A DNA stretch of 64,000 bases from Rudaea cellulosilytica DSM 22992 (GTDB lineage Bacteria; Pseudomonadota; Gammaproteobacteria; Xanthomonadales; Rhodanobacteraceae). Location of the stretch: NCBI RefSeq assembly GCF_000378125.1, contig NZ_KB899241.1:1587652-1651651 (forward strand), in the 5' to 3' direction. The notes under the pieces were generated by a model. The model was not told where the DNA came from. It was given only the letters and a program-made list of their open reading frames with translations, and searched no databases. Every line of letters begins with the position of its first letter. Position 1 is the stretch's first letter. Below, piece after piece: positions 1 to 11,418 of the stretch. Made by a program: the position numbers and the translations under genes.

Positions 1-2643
<2,643 letters not shown>

Positions 2644-2647
<4 letters not shown>

Positions 2648-4968
2648 ATGACCTGTCGGCCAAAGTCGACGTCGGTGCGCCGATCGGCGAGTCGGTTCGC
2701 CACGAAAGCGCGCACCTGCACGTGTCCGGCCGCGCGGTCTACGCCGACGACATGGAACTGCCGCCGTCGGCACTGCATGCCGCATTCGGCATCAGCCGCG
2801 TCGCGCACGGCCGCGTCAAATCGATGGACTTGTCGGATGTGCTGGCGACGCCCGGTGTTGTCGCCGTCGCGACCGCGAGCGACGTGCCCGGCGAGAACAA
2901 CTACGGCGGCATCGTCCACGACGATCCGATCTTCGCCGAAGGACTCGTGCAATACGCCGGCCAGCCATTGTTCGCGGTTGCGGCGACGTCGATGACGATC
3001 GCGCGCAAGGCCGCGCTCAAGGCGAAGATCGAATACGAGAAACTGCCCGCGATCTTGTCCATCCGCGACGCGATCGACGCGGGAAGTTACGTGACCCCGA
3101 GCCAGATCGTCGCGCGCGGCCGCGCGCGTGAGGAACTGGCGAAAGCGCCGCATCGCCTGCAAGGCACGATGACGGTCGGCGGCCAGGATCATTTCTACCT
3201 CGAAGGTCAGATCGCGGTGGCGATTCCCGGCGAGGACGGCACGCTGCACGTGCATTCTTCGACCCAGCATCCGACCGAGGTGCAAAACGTGATTGCGCAC
3301 GCGATGGCGCTGCCTGCGCATGCGATCGTCGTGCAATGCCGGCGCATGGGCGGCGGCTTCGGCGGCAAGGAATCACAGCCCGCGCTGATCGCCGCGGCAG
3401 CCTGCGTGCTCGCGCGCAAGGCCGGGCGTGCGGTCAAGCTGCGCCTCGAACGTGACGCCGACATGCTGATCACCGGCAAGCGCCACGGTTTCATCGCCGA
3501 CTACGACATCGGCTTCGACGATATGGGCCGCATCACCGCGCTCGCGGTGATGCTCGCCTCGAACTGCGGCTACTCGGCCGATCTGTCCGGACCGGTCAAC
3601 GATCGCGCGATCTGCCATGTCGACAACGCCTACTACATCGAGAACATCGAGATCCTCTCGCATCGCTGCAAGACGCATACGGTGTCGAACACCGCGTTCC
3701 GCGGTTTCGGTGGCCCGCAGGGCATGCTCGCGATCGAGCAGGCGATCGACGATATCGCGCGCACGCTGCAACTCGATCCGCTCGAAGTGCGCCGGCGCAA
3801 CTACTACGGCGAATCGCCGCGCGATGTGACGCCGTATGGGCAGTACGTCGAGGACAACATCCTCGGACGTCTCACCGACGGGCTGGAAAAGACCAGCCGC
3901 TATCGCGAACGACGCGCCGAAATCGCGCAATGGAATGCGGCGAACGCGATCGTCAAGCGCGGCATCGCGTTCACCCCGGTCAAGTTCGGCATCTCGTTCA
4001 ACGCGACCGTGTTCAATCAGGCCGGCGCGTTAGTGCACATCTATACCGACGGCAGCGTACTCCTCAATCACGGTGGCACCGAGATGGGGCAGGGGCTGTA
4101 TACCAAGGTTGCGCAGGTCGTCGCGCACGAGTTCGGTTTGCCGCTTTCGGCTGTGCGCACATCCGCGACCGATACAAGCAAGGTACCGAATACCTCGGCG
4201 ACCGCGGCGTCGAGCGGCGCCGACCTCAACGGTAAGGCGGCACAGACCGCGTGCCGGACGCTGCGCACGCGTCTGATCGAGCACGCATGCAAGACGCACG
4301 GCGTCGAACCGCATGAAGTGAAATTCACTAAAGGCCTTGTGCAGATCGGCAACGAACAAAAGACGTTCGCGCAGCTGGTGCAGTCGGCGTATCAGGCGCG
4401 CATTTCCCTGTCGGCAACCGGTTTCTACGCGACGCCGAAAATCCATTGGGACCGCAGCCGCCTCAACGGCAGGCCGTTCTTCTATTTCGCCTACGGCGTG
4501 GCCGTATCCGAAGTCGCGGTCGACACCCTGACCGGAGAGACGCAGCTGACGCGCGTCGATGTCCTTCACGACGTCGGCAAGTCGTTGAACCCTGCGATCG
4601 ACCGCGGCCAGATCGAAGGCGGTTTCCTGCAAGGCGTCGGTTGGCTGACGAACGAAGAACTTTGGTGGAGCGCGAACGGCGAGCTGAAGACGCATGCGCC
4701 GTCCACATACAAGATTCCATCCGTACGCGATTGGCCGCTGCATGCCGATGTGCGCATCCTCGAACATGCGCCGAATCCCGAAGACACGATCCATCGCTCC
4801 AAAGCGGTCGGCGAGCCGCCGCTGATGCTCGCGATCTCGACCCTGCACGCGATCCGTGATGCAGTCGCCGCGTGTGGTACGGCGGGCGCGATTCCCGACC
4901 TTGTCGCGCCGGCAACACCTGAATCGGTGCTGCGCGCGATCGATTCCCTGCGGAGCACAGCTGATTGA
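2644..4968 (+). CDS. xdhB: Xanthine dehydrogenase molybdopterin-binding subunit
   Basis: A 774-residue molybdenum-cofactor subunit of xanthine dehydrogenase. Motifs seen are the moco-contacting GGGFGGKESQ (about residue 235), FRGFGGPQG (about 355), NHGGTEMGQGLYTK (about 475) and the GEPPLMLA segment (about 720) that carries the glutamate acting as catalytic base in this family. Together with XdhA it forms the cytoplasmic heterotetramer making urate. Its start overlaps the xdhA stop (ATGA) and its own stop overlaps the TTG start of puuD, so the operon is continuous. No XdhC maturation factor is visible in this window. Confidence 0.95.
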
Positions 4969-6185
4969 GCGCGTATCTTTTCGACTGGGCCAGCCTGCTC
5001 GGCCGCTGGCTGCACCTGATCACCGGCATCGCCTGGATCGGCGCCTCGTTCTATTTCGTCTGGCTCGACAATTCGCTGCTGCCGCCGAAGCGCAAGGAAC
5101 TGATCGACGCCGGCGTCGGCGGCGAGGTCTGGGCCGTGCACGGTGGCGGTTTCTACAATGCGCAAAAGTACAAAACCGCGCCGGCTGATCTGCCCGAGTC
5201 GCTGCACTGGTTCTACTGGGAGGCGTACACGACTTGGTTGTCGGGTTTCTTCCTGCTGTGCCTGCTCTACTTCGGCCAGGCCGAGATCTACCTGATCGAT
5301 GCGCAGGTGATGGCGTTGTCGAAGCCGGCCGCGATCGGCATCGCGCTCGCATTCCTCGCCGGCGGCTGGCTGATTTACGATGCACTGTGCCGGCTCTTCT
5401 TCCAGCGCAGCGAACGAACATTGGGGTTGCTCGTCGCGGTGATGTTGAGCATCGCCGCATGGGCGTTGTGCCATCTCTACAGCGGTCGCGGCGCCTACAT
5501 CCTGTTCGGCGCCGTGATCGGCACGATCATGGTCGCCAACGTATTCTTCGTCATCATCCCGGGCCAGCGTGAGATGGTGCGTGCAAAGGCCGAGGGGCGG
5601 TCGTTCGATCCCGTCTACGGCCTGCGCGGCAAGCAGCGCTCGGTGCACAACACGTACTTCACGCTGCCGGTGTTGTTCGTGATGATCAGCAACCACTACG
5701 CGCTGACCTACGGCGCGAAGTGGAACTGGCTCGTGCTGATCGCGATGAGCGTTGCCGGCGCCGCGATCCGCGCCTGGTTCGTCATGCGCCACAAGGCGCA
5801 CGAGCGCGGCGGCAAGACCTCGCCCGTACCGCTCGTGATCGGTTTGATCGTGCTCGCAGGCGTGATCGCCGCGCTCGCTCCGCGCACGAGTACGTCCACG
5901 CAAGGCGCGCGCAATTCCGCAGCCGCTGCGCAGCGCTTCGGCGAAGTACAGGGCATCATCAACCAGCGCTGCGTGACCTGCCACGCGCCGCATCCGACGT
6001 TCGCTGGATTTCCCGCGCCGCCGAAAGGCGTGATGCTCGATACGCCCGAACATATCCTCGCCAACACCGTCGCGATGCAGACCCAGCTCGCCACGCGCGT
6101 GATGCCGATCGGCAATCTCACCCAGATGACCGACGCCGAGCGCGAGACAGTATTGGCCTGGCTGCGCGACGGCGCACCAAAGTAA
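4965..6185 (+). CDS. puuD: Membrane urate oxidase with cytochrome c domain
   Basis: A 406-residue PuuD-type protein: an N-terminal urate hydroxylase membrane domain (about residues 1-310, with roughly eight hydrophobic segments starting at LITGIAWIGASFYFVWLD) joined to a C-terminal cytochrome c domain with one haem site, CVTCH (about residue 338), and a distal methionine in the LATRVMPIGNLTQM stretch. PuuD oxidises urate to 5-hydroxyisourate and passes electrons to the respiratory chain. The start is a TTG whose first base is four bases before the end of xdhB; no in-frame ATG occurs near the conserved N-terminus. Its product is the substrate of the hydroxyisourate hydrolase at the head of the same operon. 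Confidence 0.93.
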   Translation: MSAYLFDWASLLGRWLHLITGIAWIGASFYFVWLDNSLLPPKRKELIDAGVGGEVWAVHGGGFYNAQKYKTAPADLPESLHWFYWEAYTTWLSGFFLLCLLYFGQAEIYLIDAQVMALSKPAAIGIALAFLAGGWLIYDALCRLFFQRSERTLGLLVAVMLSIAAWALCHLYSGRGAYILFGAVIGTIMVANVFFVIIPGQREMVRAKAEGRSFDPVYGLRGKQRSVHNTYFTLPVLFVMISNHYALTYGAKWNWLVLIAMSVAGAAIRAWFVMRHKAHERGGKTSPVPLVIGLIVLAGVIAALAPRTSTSTQGARNSAAAAQRFGEVQGIINQRCVTCHAPHPTFAGFPAPPKGVMLDTPEHILANTVAMQTQLATRVMPIGNLTQMTDAERETVLAWLRDGAPK

Positions 6186-6272
6186 ATTGCTTCGACTGCA
6201 AAAGCGCAATACAGTCGCGACGCGGCGCCTAGCCGCACGGATCGTTCATTGTCTTCTGAGGGCGAGGTCGCG

Positions 6273-7265
6273 ATGGTCGCTTTGGATTTCCTGCGCGATG
6301 AGCTAGTTGAATTTCTGGGAGTGGGAGGGCTGCTCGAACTGATCCGTTCGGGCGACTATGCAGCGCTTGCGACTTGGAAAGGACTTACGTCAGCACTCGC
6401 GCCGCTGGTGCCGCTGCTGTTGCTGATCGAGGTGGCGACGGCGATGTTCAAGCGCCGCTTCATCGAGGAAGCCTACGGGCTGACCTTTTTGATCTATCTC
6501 GCCAATCGCGCGATCGGTCACCTGATCTCGATTGCTGCCGTGGGCTTCTGCATCGGATTGCTGCAGCCGCTGGCGCCGTTCCGCGTCGGATTCACCTGGT
6601 ACGGATGGATCTACGGCTACCTCGTCTGGGAATTCTCCCATTTCGTCTATCATTTTTTTGCGCACAAGGTGCGACTGCTCTGGTGTCTGCACTCCACGCA
6701 TCACGCGCCACGTTCGATGAACCTGATGGTGAGCAACGCGCATTTCTTCCTCGAAGCACCGTATGCCGACGTCGTGCGCACCAGCATCTGCATGCTCGCC
6801 GGACTCGACCCGCTGCTGCTGTTCGCGATCATGTTCATCGACGGCATCTGGGGTGCGTTCATTCACGTCGGCGAGGGCCTTTTCCGGCGCGGGCGCGTGC
6901 GCGCATTGGAGCTGCTCGTGCTCGCCCCCTTACACCATCGCGTGCATCATGCGCGCAACCCGCTCTACATGGACACCAACTTCTGCAACCTGCTCAATGT
7001 CTGGGACCGGTTGTTCGGCACCTATCAGAATGCGCGCGCTGACATCGCGATCGAATACGGCATCACCCGCCCGATGAACCCGAATAGCTTCGTGGATGTG
7101 TATTTCGGCGAGTTCGCCGCTCTTTGGCGCGATTTCTGCGCGGCTCCCGGCTTGCGCAACAAACTGCTCTACCTGGTCATGCCGCCGGGTTGGAGCCACG
7201 ACGGCAAGCACAAGACCGCAGCGGCCGCCCGCCGCGAGTACCTGCAGAACACTGCCGAGGCATGA
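6273..7265 (+). CDS. Sterol desaturase/fatty-acid hydroxylase family membrane protein
   Basis: A 330-residue integral membrane protein of the diiron sterol-desaturase/fatty-acid hydroxylase superfamily. The histidine clusters that bind the two irons are visible: HFVYHFFAH (about residue 128), HSTHH (about 146), HHRVHH (about 228) with further His in between. About four to five hydrophobic segments surround them. The ATG at 6273 is preceded by GAGG at good spacing; a TTG at 6249 could add eight residues. The substrate is not evident; relatives hydroxylate fatty acids, ether lipids or carotenoids. It stands alone after the purine operon and converges with the discoidin-domain gene. Confidence 0.85.
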   Translation: MVALDFLRDELVEFLGVGGLLELIRSGDYAALATWKGLTSALAPLVPLLLLIEVATAMFKRRFIEEAYGLTFLIYLANRAIGHLISIAAVGFCIGLLQPLAPFRVGFTWYGWIYGYLVWEFSHFVYHFFAHKVRLLWCLHSTHHAPRSMNLMVSNAHFFLEAPYADVVRTSICMLAGLDPLLLFAIMFIDGIWGAFIHVGEGLFRRGRVRALELLVLAPLHHRVHHARNPLYMDTNFCNLLNVWDRLFGTYQNARADIAIEYGITRPMNPNSFVDVYFGEFAALWRDFCAAPGLRNKLLYLVMPPGWSHDGKHKTAAAARREYLQNTAEA

Positions 7266-7269
7266 GCGC

Positions 7270-7785
7270 TCAGCGCACTTCGAGTTCGAATATGCGCGTG
7301 GCCGGATCGCCGTCCTGCGCAGGCACGCGGACGACGAGCTTGACGTAACGCGCGTCGACGGGCGCGATCGGGTGATGGCTGACGTCGGCCGTGTTGTCGA
7401 CCACCTCGACGATGCGTCGCCAATGCGAGCCGTCGAGCGAAACGAGAATTTCAAATGCGCGCGTGTTCCAGGTGCGCGACTCGCCGCCGGCGCCCGCATG
7501 CCGAATCGTGAACTCGCGAATTTGCCGCACCTGGCCGAGATCGACTTGCAGCCAGGCCGGTCGCGTGAGCGAGCAGAATTTGTCGAGAATGCTGGAAAGA
7601 GTGCCATCCACCGCATTGCTAGCCGGTTCGCTGGCCTTGCAGACAGGCGAGCCCGTTGCCGGCCGATGCAGCGCGAAATCGATACCGGGTTCGGCGTGAA
7701 CGGCACCAGCCGCCAAAGAAAGAGCCATGCACGCGGCAGGCATCAACGAGAACCGCGCGAGCTTCGAACTGGATGGCTTGGGCAT
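7270..7785 (-). CDS. Secreted F5/8 type C (discoidin) domain protein
   Basis: A 171-residue protein with a signal peptide (RFSLMPAACMALSLAAGAVHA, cleaved near residue 31) followed by a single discoidin/CBM32-like jelly roll. Seen in order: N-terminal HRPATGS and SNAVDGTLSS, then WLQVDLGQVRQIREFTIRHAG, an ILVSLDGSHWRRI strand pair and the C-terminal RYVKLVVRV. This is the usual layout of a lone galactose-binding-like domain. No catalytic domain is attached, so it probably binds a glycan or surface in the periplasm or outside the cell. It converges with the sterol-desaturase-family gene with a four-base gap. Confidence 0.75.
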   Translation of the reverse strand: MPKPSSSKLARFSLMPAACMALSLAAGAVHAEPGIDFALHRPATGSPVCKASEPASNAVDGTLSSILDKFCSLTRPAWLQVDLGQVRQIREFTIRHAGAGGESRTWNTRAFEILVSLDGSHWRRIVEVVDNTADVSHHPIAPVDARYVKLVVRVPAQDGDPATRIFELEVR

Positions 7786-7888
7786 CGTGCTTTCCGGATT
7801 GGTCGTCGTCCGAGCTTGCCCGAAATGCCGGGCGGATGCAGCAGGCCGGAATCGACGTTTTTTGCCTAGCCGCGCTCTAAGCAGCGTG

Positions 7889-8383
7889 TTAAGACTTCGA
7901 GTTGGATTCCGGCCCGATTTCTTTCAGCCACCGCCGCATCGCCTCGATGTCGAAGCGATCGATGTACGCGGGGATATTGCGCCACACCGCGTGGTAGCCG
8001 AAACCACCGTCGAACATCTCGGCGCGCGCCTCGGCCTTGCCCCAGCCTTCCACGACCATGCGGTATGCCGCGCAAACCACACCCGTGCGGTCGGCCCCGT
8101 GCCAGCAGTGGACCAGCACCGGGCCGTGCCGTTGCGATTCGACCATCGTTGCGAGTGCGCGCGCGACCTCGGCGTCGTCGATGTCCCAGGTATTGATGCG
8201 GAAGCGCACGAGCGCGATGCCGCTGTCGGCGAAGCGGCGCTCGTCGCCGTTGAACGCACGCAAGGAGACGACGGTGCGGATGCCGAGTTGCGCGAGCGCG
8301 GACACGTTGCGGCTGCGCGGCTGCGCGCTGCGGTAAAGCGTGTCGCTCAGGCGATGCAGATTCTCGACGCCGAGGCGCGGCAA
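7889..8383 (-). CDS. Dual-specificity protein phosphatase family protein
   Basis: A 164-residue single-domain phosphatase with the cysteine signature VHCWHGADRTG (nucleophile Cys93, phosphate-binding Arg99) and a likely general-acid loop NTWDIDD (Asp67). The N-terminal LYRSAQP is typical of the bacterial tyrosine/dual-specificity phosphatases related to plant-type and Cps4B-unrelated enzymes. The start is a TTG at 8383; no ATG fits the conserved N-terminus, and there is no clear ribosome site, so translation may depend on the coq7 gene that ends 55 bases upstream on the same strand. Substrate unknown: phosphoprotein, phosphoinositide-like or nucleotide. Confidence 0.8.
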   Translation of the reverse strand: MPRLGVENLHRLSDTLYRSAQPRSRNVSALAQLGIRTVVSLRAFNGDERRFADSGIALVRFRINTWDIDDAEVARALATMVESQRHGPVLVHCWHGADRTGVVCAAYRMVVEGWGKAEARAEMFDGGFGYHAVWRNIPAYIDRFDIEAMRRWLKEIGPESNSKS

Positions 8384-8438
8384 CGGCTGCGCCCAGCGTG
8401 CAAGCCGGGACGCAACCGCTGCTGATCCGGATTCGGAT

Positions 8439-9083
8439 TCAGAAGCGATACGCCACCGCCTTCATCAGGGTGCTGGCATGGCGCATCAGCGTGGGAATCG
8501 GCGGCGGCAGGTCGATACCGCCGGCCTCGCGCGCATGTCGGCCGTGGCGCGCCTCGTCCTCCTTCATCTGCGCGACGACAGCGCGGCTTGCGGCGTCGCC
8601 TGCGGGAAGTTTTTCCAGATGCTCGCCGAGGTGCGCTTCGACCTGGCGCTCGGTCTCGACGACGAAGCCCAGGCTGACCTTGTCGCTGACCAGCGCCGCG
8701 ACCGCGCCGAGCGCGAAGCTGCCCGCGTACCAGAGCGGATTGAACAGGCTCGGTCGGCTGTGCAGCGCATCGAGCCGTTCGGCGCACCAGGCGAGATGAT
8801 CGGTTTCCTCAGCCGCCGCTTCGAGCAATTGCGCGCGTGTGTCCGCATGGCGTGCAACCGCAGCCTGGCCGGAGTAGAGCGCCTGCGCGCAGACTTCGCC
8901 GGTGTGATTCACGCGCATCAGCCCAGCCGCGTGGCGGCGCTCGTCATCGTTCAACGCAGCTTCGACCACGCCGACGGCGGGCGAGGGGCGCGAAGCCTGC
9001 TCGACGCTGCCGAGCGCGGTGCCCACGGCGCGTTCGATTTCGATCAGGATGCGGTCGGGCAGGGAGAGTCGACGACTGAACAT
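8439..9083 (-). CDS. coq7: 2-polyprenyl-3-methyl-6-methoxy-1,4-benzoquinone hydroxylase
   Basis: A 214-residue Coq7 diiron hydroxylase, which performs the last hydroxylation of ubiquinone synthesis at the membrane. Ligand motifs are visible: [12 protein letters not shown] (Glu), EETDHLAW (Glu-x-x-His), [10 protein letters not shown] and [10 protein letters not shown]. The ATG at 9083 yields the normal start [20 protein letters not shown]; an upstream in-frame ATG would add 23 residues not found in the family. The short hydrophobic [20 protein letters not shown] segment is the usual membrane-associating helix. It is divergent from the tRNA-Met gene. Confidence 0.93.
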   Translation of the reverse strand: MFSRRLSLPDRILIEIERAVGTALGSVEQASRPSPAVGVVEAALNDDERRHAAGLMRVNHTGEVCAQALYSGQAAVARHADTRAQLLEAAAEETDHLAWCAERLDALHSRPSLFNPLWYAGSFALGAVAALVSDKVSLGFVVETERQVEAHLGEHLEKLPAGDAASRAVVAQMKEDEARHGRHAREAGGIDLPPPIPTLMRHASTLMKAVAYRF

Positions 9084-9152
9084 GCGGCCATTTTCGACGC
9101 TGCGGGCGGGCAGCGCAATCGACCGCCGCGCCGGGGATTTGCTATGATTCAC

Positions 9153-9181
9153 TTGACAGACGAGGCGCGAATCCCAACAAT
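9153..9181 (+). promoter_or_regulatory. Predicted promoter of tRNA-Met
   Basis: A perfect -35 TTGACA at 9153-9158 is followed after 17 bases by AACAAT (9176-9181), a weaker -10. Transcription would start about 35 bases before the mature tRNA. A seven-pair hairpin (CCTTCGC 9189-9195 with GCGAAGG 9201-9207) lies in the leader and would be removed by tRNA processing. Confidence 0.4.
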
Positions 9182-9222
9182 CACGCCCCCTTCGCGCAAT
9201 GCGAAGGCGATTTTCTTCCGAC

Positions 9223-9299
9223 GGCGATGTAGCTCAGCTGGTTAGAGCACAGCACTCATAATGCTGGGGTCGGTGGTTCGAGCCCACCCATCGCCACCA
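9223..9299 (+). tRNA. tRNA-Met (CAT), elongator
   Basis: A complete 77-base cloverleaf with encoded CCA. The acceptor arms GGCGATG and CATCGCC pair over seven bases; the D stem is GCTC/GAGC; the anticodon stem CAGCA/TGCTG holds the loop CTCATAA with anticodon CAT at 9257-9259; the T stem GGTGG/CCACC holds TTCGAGC. The acceptor starts with a normal G-C pair rather than the C1-A72 mismatch of initiator tRNA. The body is close to E. coli elongator tRNA-Met, so tRNA-Ile2 (also CAT) is less likely. Confidence 0.95.
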
Positions 9300-9332
9300 A
9301 ACTCGCGCGAAGAATCAACAACTTCGCTTTGA

Positions 9333-9362
9333 AAAGGTCGCCTTTTGGCGGCCTTTGTTTTT
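9333..9362 (+). terminator. Rho-independent terminator after tRNA-Met
   Basis: A ten-pair stem (AAAGGTCGCC 9333-9342 with GGCGGCCTTT 9347-9356, one G-T pair) with a TTTT loop is followed by GTTTTT. It lies 34 bases after the tRNA and is a textbook intrinsic terminator. Confidence 0.9.
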
Positions 9363-9447
9363 ATACCAGCCGCTTCGGCTCGATCTCATTCGGGCGATCG
9401 CGTATCGAGTCAAGGCTCGATGGCCAGTGCGAATCACCCGATCTTCA

Positions 9448-10275
9448 TCAGAGCCATTCCCAAAGGAACCAGGCCGTAACGGTCGTTCCTGGCTCCAGGT
9501 ATCGAGTCGGATGGAGATTGAAGGCATCTGCCGGCCCGCTCTGCGGCTCTATGCACGTGGCGTAGGCGGGCTCGTCGTAGACCACCCAATGATCGCAGTT
9601 GGAACTCAGGCGCAAACGTTGCGAGGAACGCTCCAGGATTACCGGCTCGCTGTTGAGGAAGCAGTCGTCCCAGGGCGGGGGCGGCGGCTCGGCCAATGGG
9701 CACGTCGCGATGCCTTCTGCGTCGCGTGGATAGACGCGACTGGGTCTGAATTCGATTCGATCCGGCTTGCGCAGCCAGGGGTGCCAACCAATCACGGCCG
9801 GCATGCGCTTCTCGCCGGCAGTCACCTGCAGCTGCATTCGCAGCGAGTGCTCCGCAACGGTGATGCGCTGGCGCGCGCTGCCACCGAAAGGCCAGCGCTC
9901 GTCGTCGGGCAGTGCAAGGGAAAGTTCGACATGCGCGGGCGAATGCGCATCGACCTGCCACGGCATCGCAAAGCCGACGCCGTGAATCGCATGTCCGCCA
10001 AAATTCGGGGGCAGTTGGTGAAGCCGCCCGGCGAATTCAAAGCGACCGTGTCGAATGCGTCCGGCCCAGGGCAGCATGGGATAACTACCCCAACCAATCA
10101 TCGCCGCATGTTCGCGGCTGTATCCCACCAGCCACTCCTGGCCGTGGTACTCGATCTGCGCGATGCGCCCGCCGGCCTCGGGCGCGACGGCCACGACTAG
10201 TGCTTTGCTGGCAATCTTGAGAAGATTCCCAGGCGCCAGTTCCGCCAGCGCGTCAGTATTGTAGGGGCGGCTCAT
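9448..10275 (-). CDS. Aldose 1-epimerase family protein
   Basis: A 275-residue beta-sandwich protein of the aldose epimerase (GalM-like) superfamily, which interconverts alpha and beta anomers of free sugars. Family landmarks are MLPWAGRIRHGRF (about residue 70), the His in GGHAIHGVGF (about 95), GWHPWLRK (second catalytic His, about 165) and CIEPQSGPADAFN near the C-terminus, containing the catalytic glutamate. It lacks a signal peptide, so it is cytoplasmic. It is divergent from the LacI regulator with only 62 bases between the starts and next to xylose genes, suggesting that it feeds pentose or hexose anomers into that pathway. Confidence 0.88.
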   Translation of the reverse strand: MSRPYNTDALAELAPGNLLKIASKALVVAVAPEAGGRIAQIEYHGQEWLVGYSREHAAMIGWGSYPMLPWAGRIRHGRFEFAGRLHQLPPNFGGHAIHGVGFAMPWQVDAHSPAHVELSLALPDDERWPFGGSARQRITVAEHSLRMQLQVTAGEKRMPAVIGWHPWLRKPDRIEFRPSRVYPRDAEGIATCPLAEPPPPPWDDCFLNSEPVILERSSQRLRLSSNCDHWVVYDEPAYATCIEPQSGPADAFNLHPTRYLEPGTTVTAWFLWEWL

Positions 10276-10337
10276 AAATCGTTATCCATAGATGGGCGGT
10301 ACGACATGCCACGCATGCGAAGGCTAGGAACAAAACC

Positions 10338-11414
10338 TTGAAGAAGCCGGCCGGTAAATCGACGCGTCGCAAGAGCGAAGCGGTCACGATCGACGTGGTA
10401 GCCGCACGCGCCAAGGTGTCGTCGATGACCGTGTCGCGCGTCATCAACGGTCAAAGCGCAGTGCGTGAAGCGACGCGCGAGCGCGTACTGCGCGCGGTTC
10501 GCGAGCTGGGTTACATCCCCAATCTCGCGGCGAGTTCGTTGGCGGCGGCGCGCGGCACGAGCATCGCCCTGATCTATACCAACCCGAGTTCGGCATATCT
10601 GCGCGAACTCCTGGTCGGTGCATTGCACGGCACTTCGCGCACTGCGGCACAGCTCGTCGTTTACACCTGGGACGGGTTCGACGCGGAGGCCCAGCGCAAG
10701 GCGGCACGTGCGCTGGCGACGAATGTTGCCGGCGCGATCCTGCCGCCGCCGCTGTGCGAATCCAAGTCGGTGCTCGCCGAGCTGGCCGACGCGGGCTTGC
10801 CGGTCGTCGCGATTGCCTCGAGTCGCGAAAAACACGACATCTCCCAAGTACGCATAGACGACTTCAGCGCGAGCAAGGAGATGACGGAACATCTGATCGC
10901 CGCCGGGCACACGCACATCGGTTACATCAAAGGCCATCCGAACCAGAGTTCCAGCCTGTGCCGTTTCAAGGGCTTCCGCGCTGCGCTGCTCGAAGCCGGC
11001 ATCGCCTTCGATCCAGCACTCGCGCAGCAGGGCTACTTCACCTATCGCTCGGGACTCAATGCAGCCGAGAAACTGCTCGCACTGCGTTCGCCGCCGACCG
11101 CGATCTTCGCGAGCAATGACGACATGGCCGCGGCGGTCGTCTCCGTCGCCCACCGTCGCGGCCTCGACGTGCCGTGCGATCTCTCCGTCGTCGGCTTCGA
11201 CGACACATCCGCGGCGACGATGGTGTGGCCCGAGCTGACGACGATTCGCCAGCCGGTTGCGGCGATGGCCGACTGCGCCGTCGACATTCTGTTGCGCAGC
11301 ATCCGGCGCAAGGAGCAGGGCAGCAGCGTGCTGGTCGATCAGGTCGTTGCGCATCAGCTGATCAAGCGTGACTCGGTCGCATCGCCGCAGCGGCGGAATA
11401 CGCGTCGGACCTAG
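10338..11414 (+). CDS. LacI family transcriptional regulator, candidate xylose repressor
   Basis: A 358-residue LacI/GalR repressor. The N-terminal helix-turn-helix and hinge are clear: VTIDVVAARAKVSSMTVSRVING (residues about 16-38), then GYIPNLAASSLAAARG. The periplasmic-binding-protein-like sugar domain follows, with HIGYIKGHPNQSSSLCRFKGFRAAL, IFASNDDMAAAVV and LSVVGFDDTSAA. The start is TTG at 10338, preceded by AGGA; no ATG precedes the DNA-binding domain. It stands between aldose epimerase and the leftward xylose operon, whose promoter carries a LacI-type operator (15903-15916). This makes it the best local candidate for a XylR-like repressor sensing xylose; the link is inferred from position and operator type. 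Confidence 0.85.
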   Translation: MKKPAGKSTRRKSEAVTIDVVAARAKVSSMTVSRVINGQSAVREATRERVLRAVRELGYIPNLAASSLAAARGTSIALIYTNPSSAYLRELLVGALHGTSRTAAQLVVYTWDGFDAEAQRKAARALATNVAGAILPPPLCESKSVLAELADAGLPVVAIASSREKHDISQVRIDDFSASKEMTEHLIAAGHTHIGYIKGHPNQSSSLCRFKGFRAALLEAGIAFDPALAQQGYFTYRSGLNAAEKLLALRSPPTAIFASNDDMAAAVVSVAHRRGLDVPCDLSVVGFDDTSAATMVWPELTTIRQPVAAMADCAVDILLRSIRRKEQGSSVLVDQVVAHQLIKRDSVASPQRRNTRRT

Positions 11415-11418
11415 GTCG

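Noticed and set aside
4566-6209. Long leftward frame across xdhB and puuD
   Set aside because: Composition is the arginine/histidine-rich shadow typical of antisense frames; xdhB and puuD are secure.
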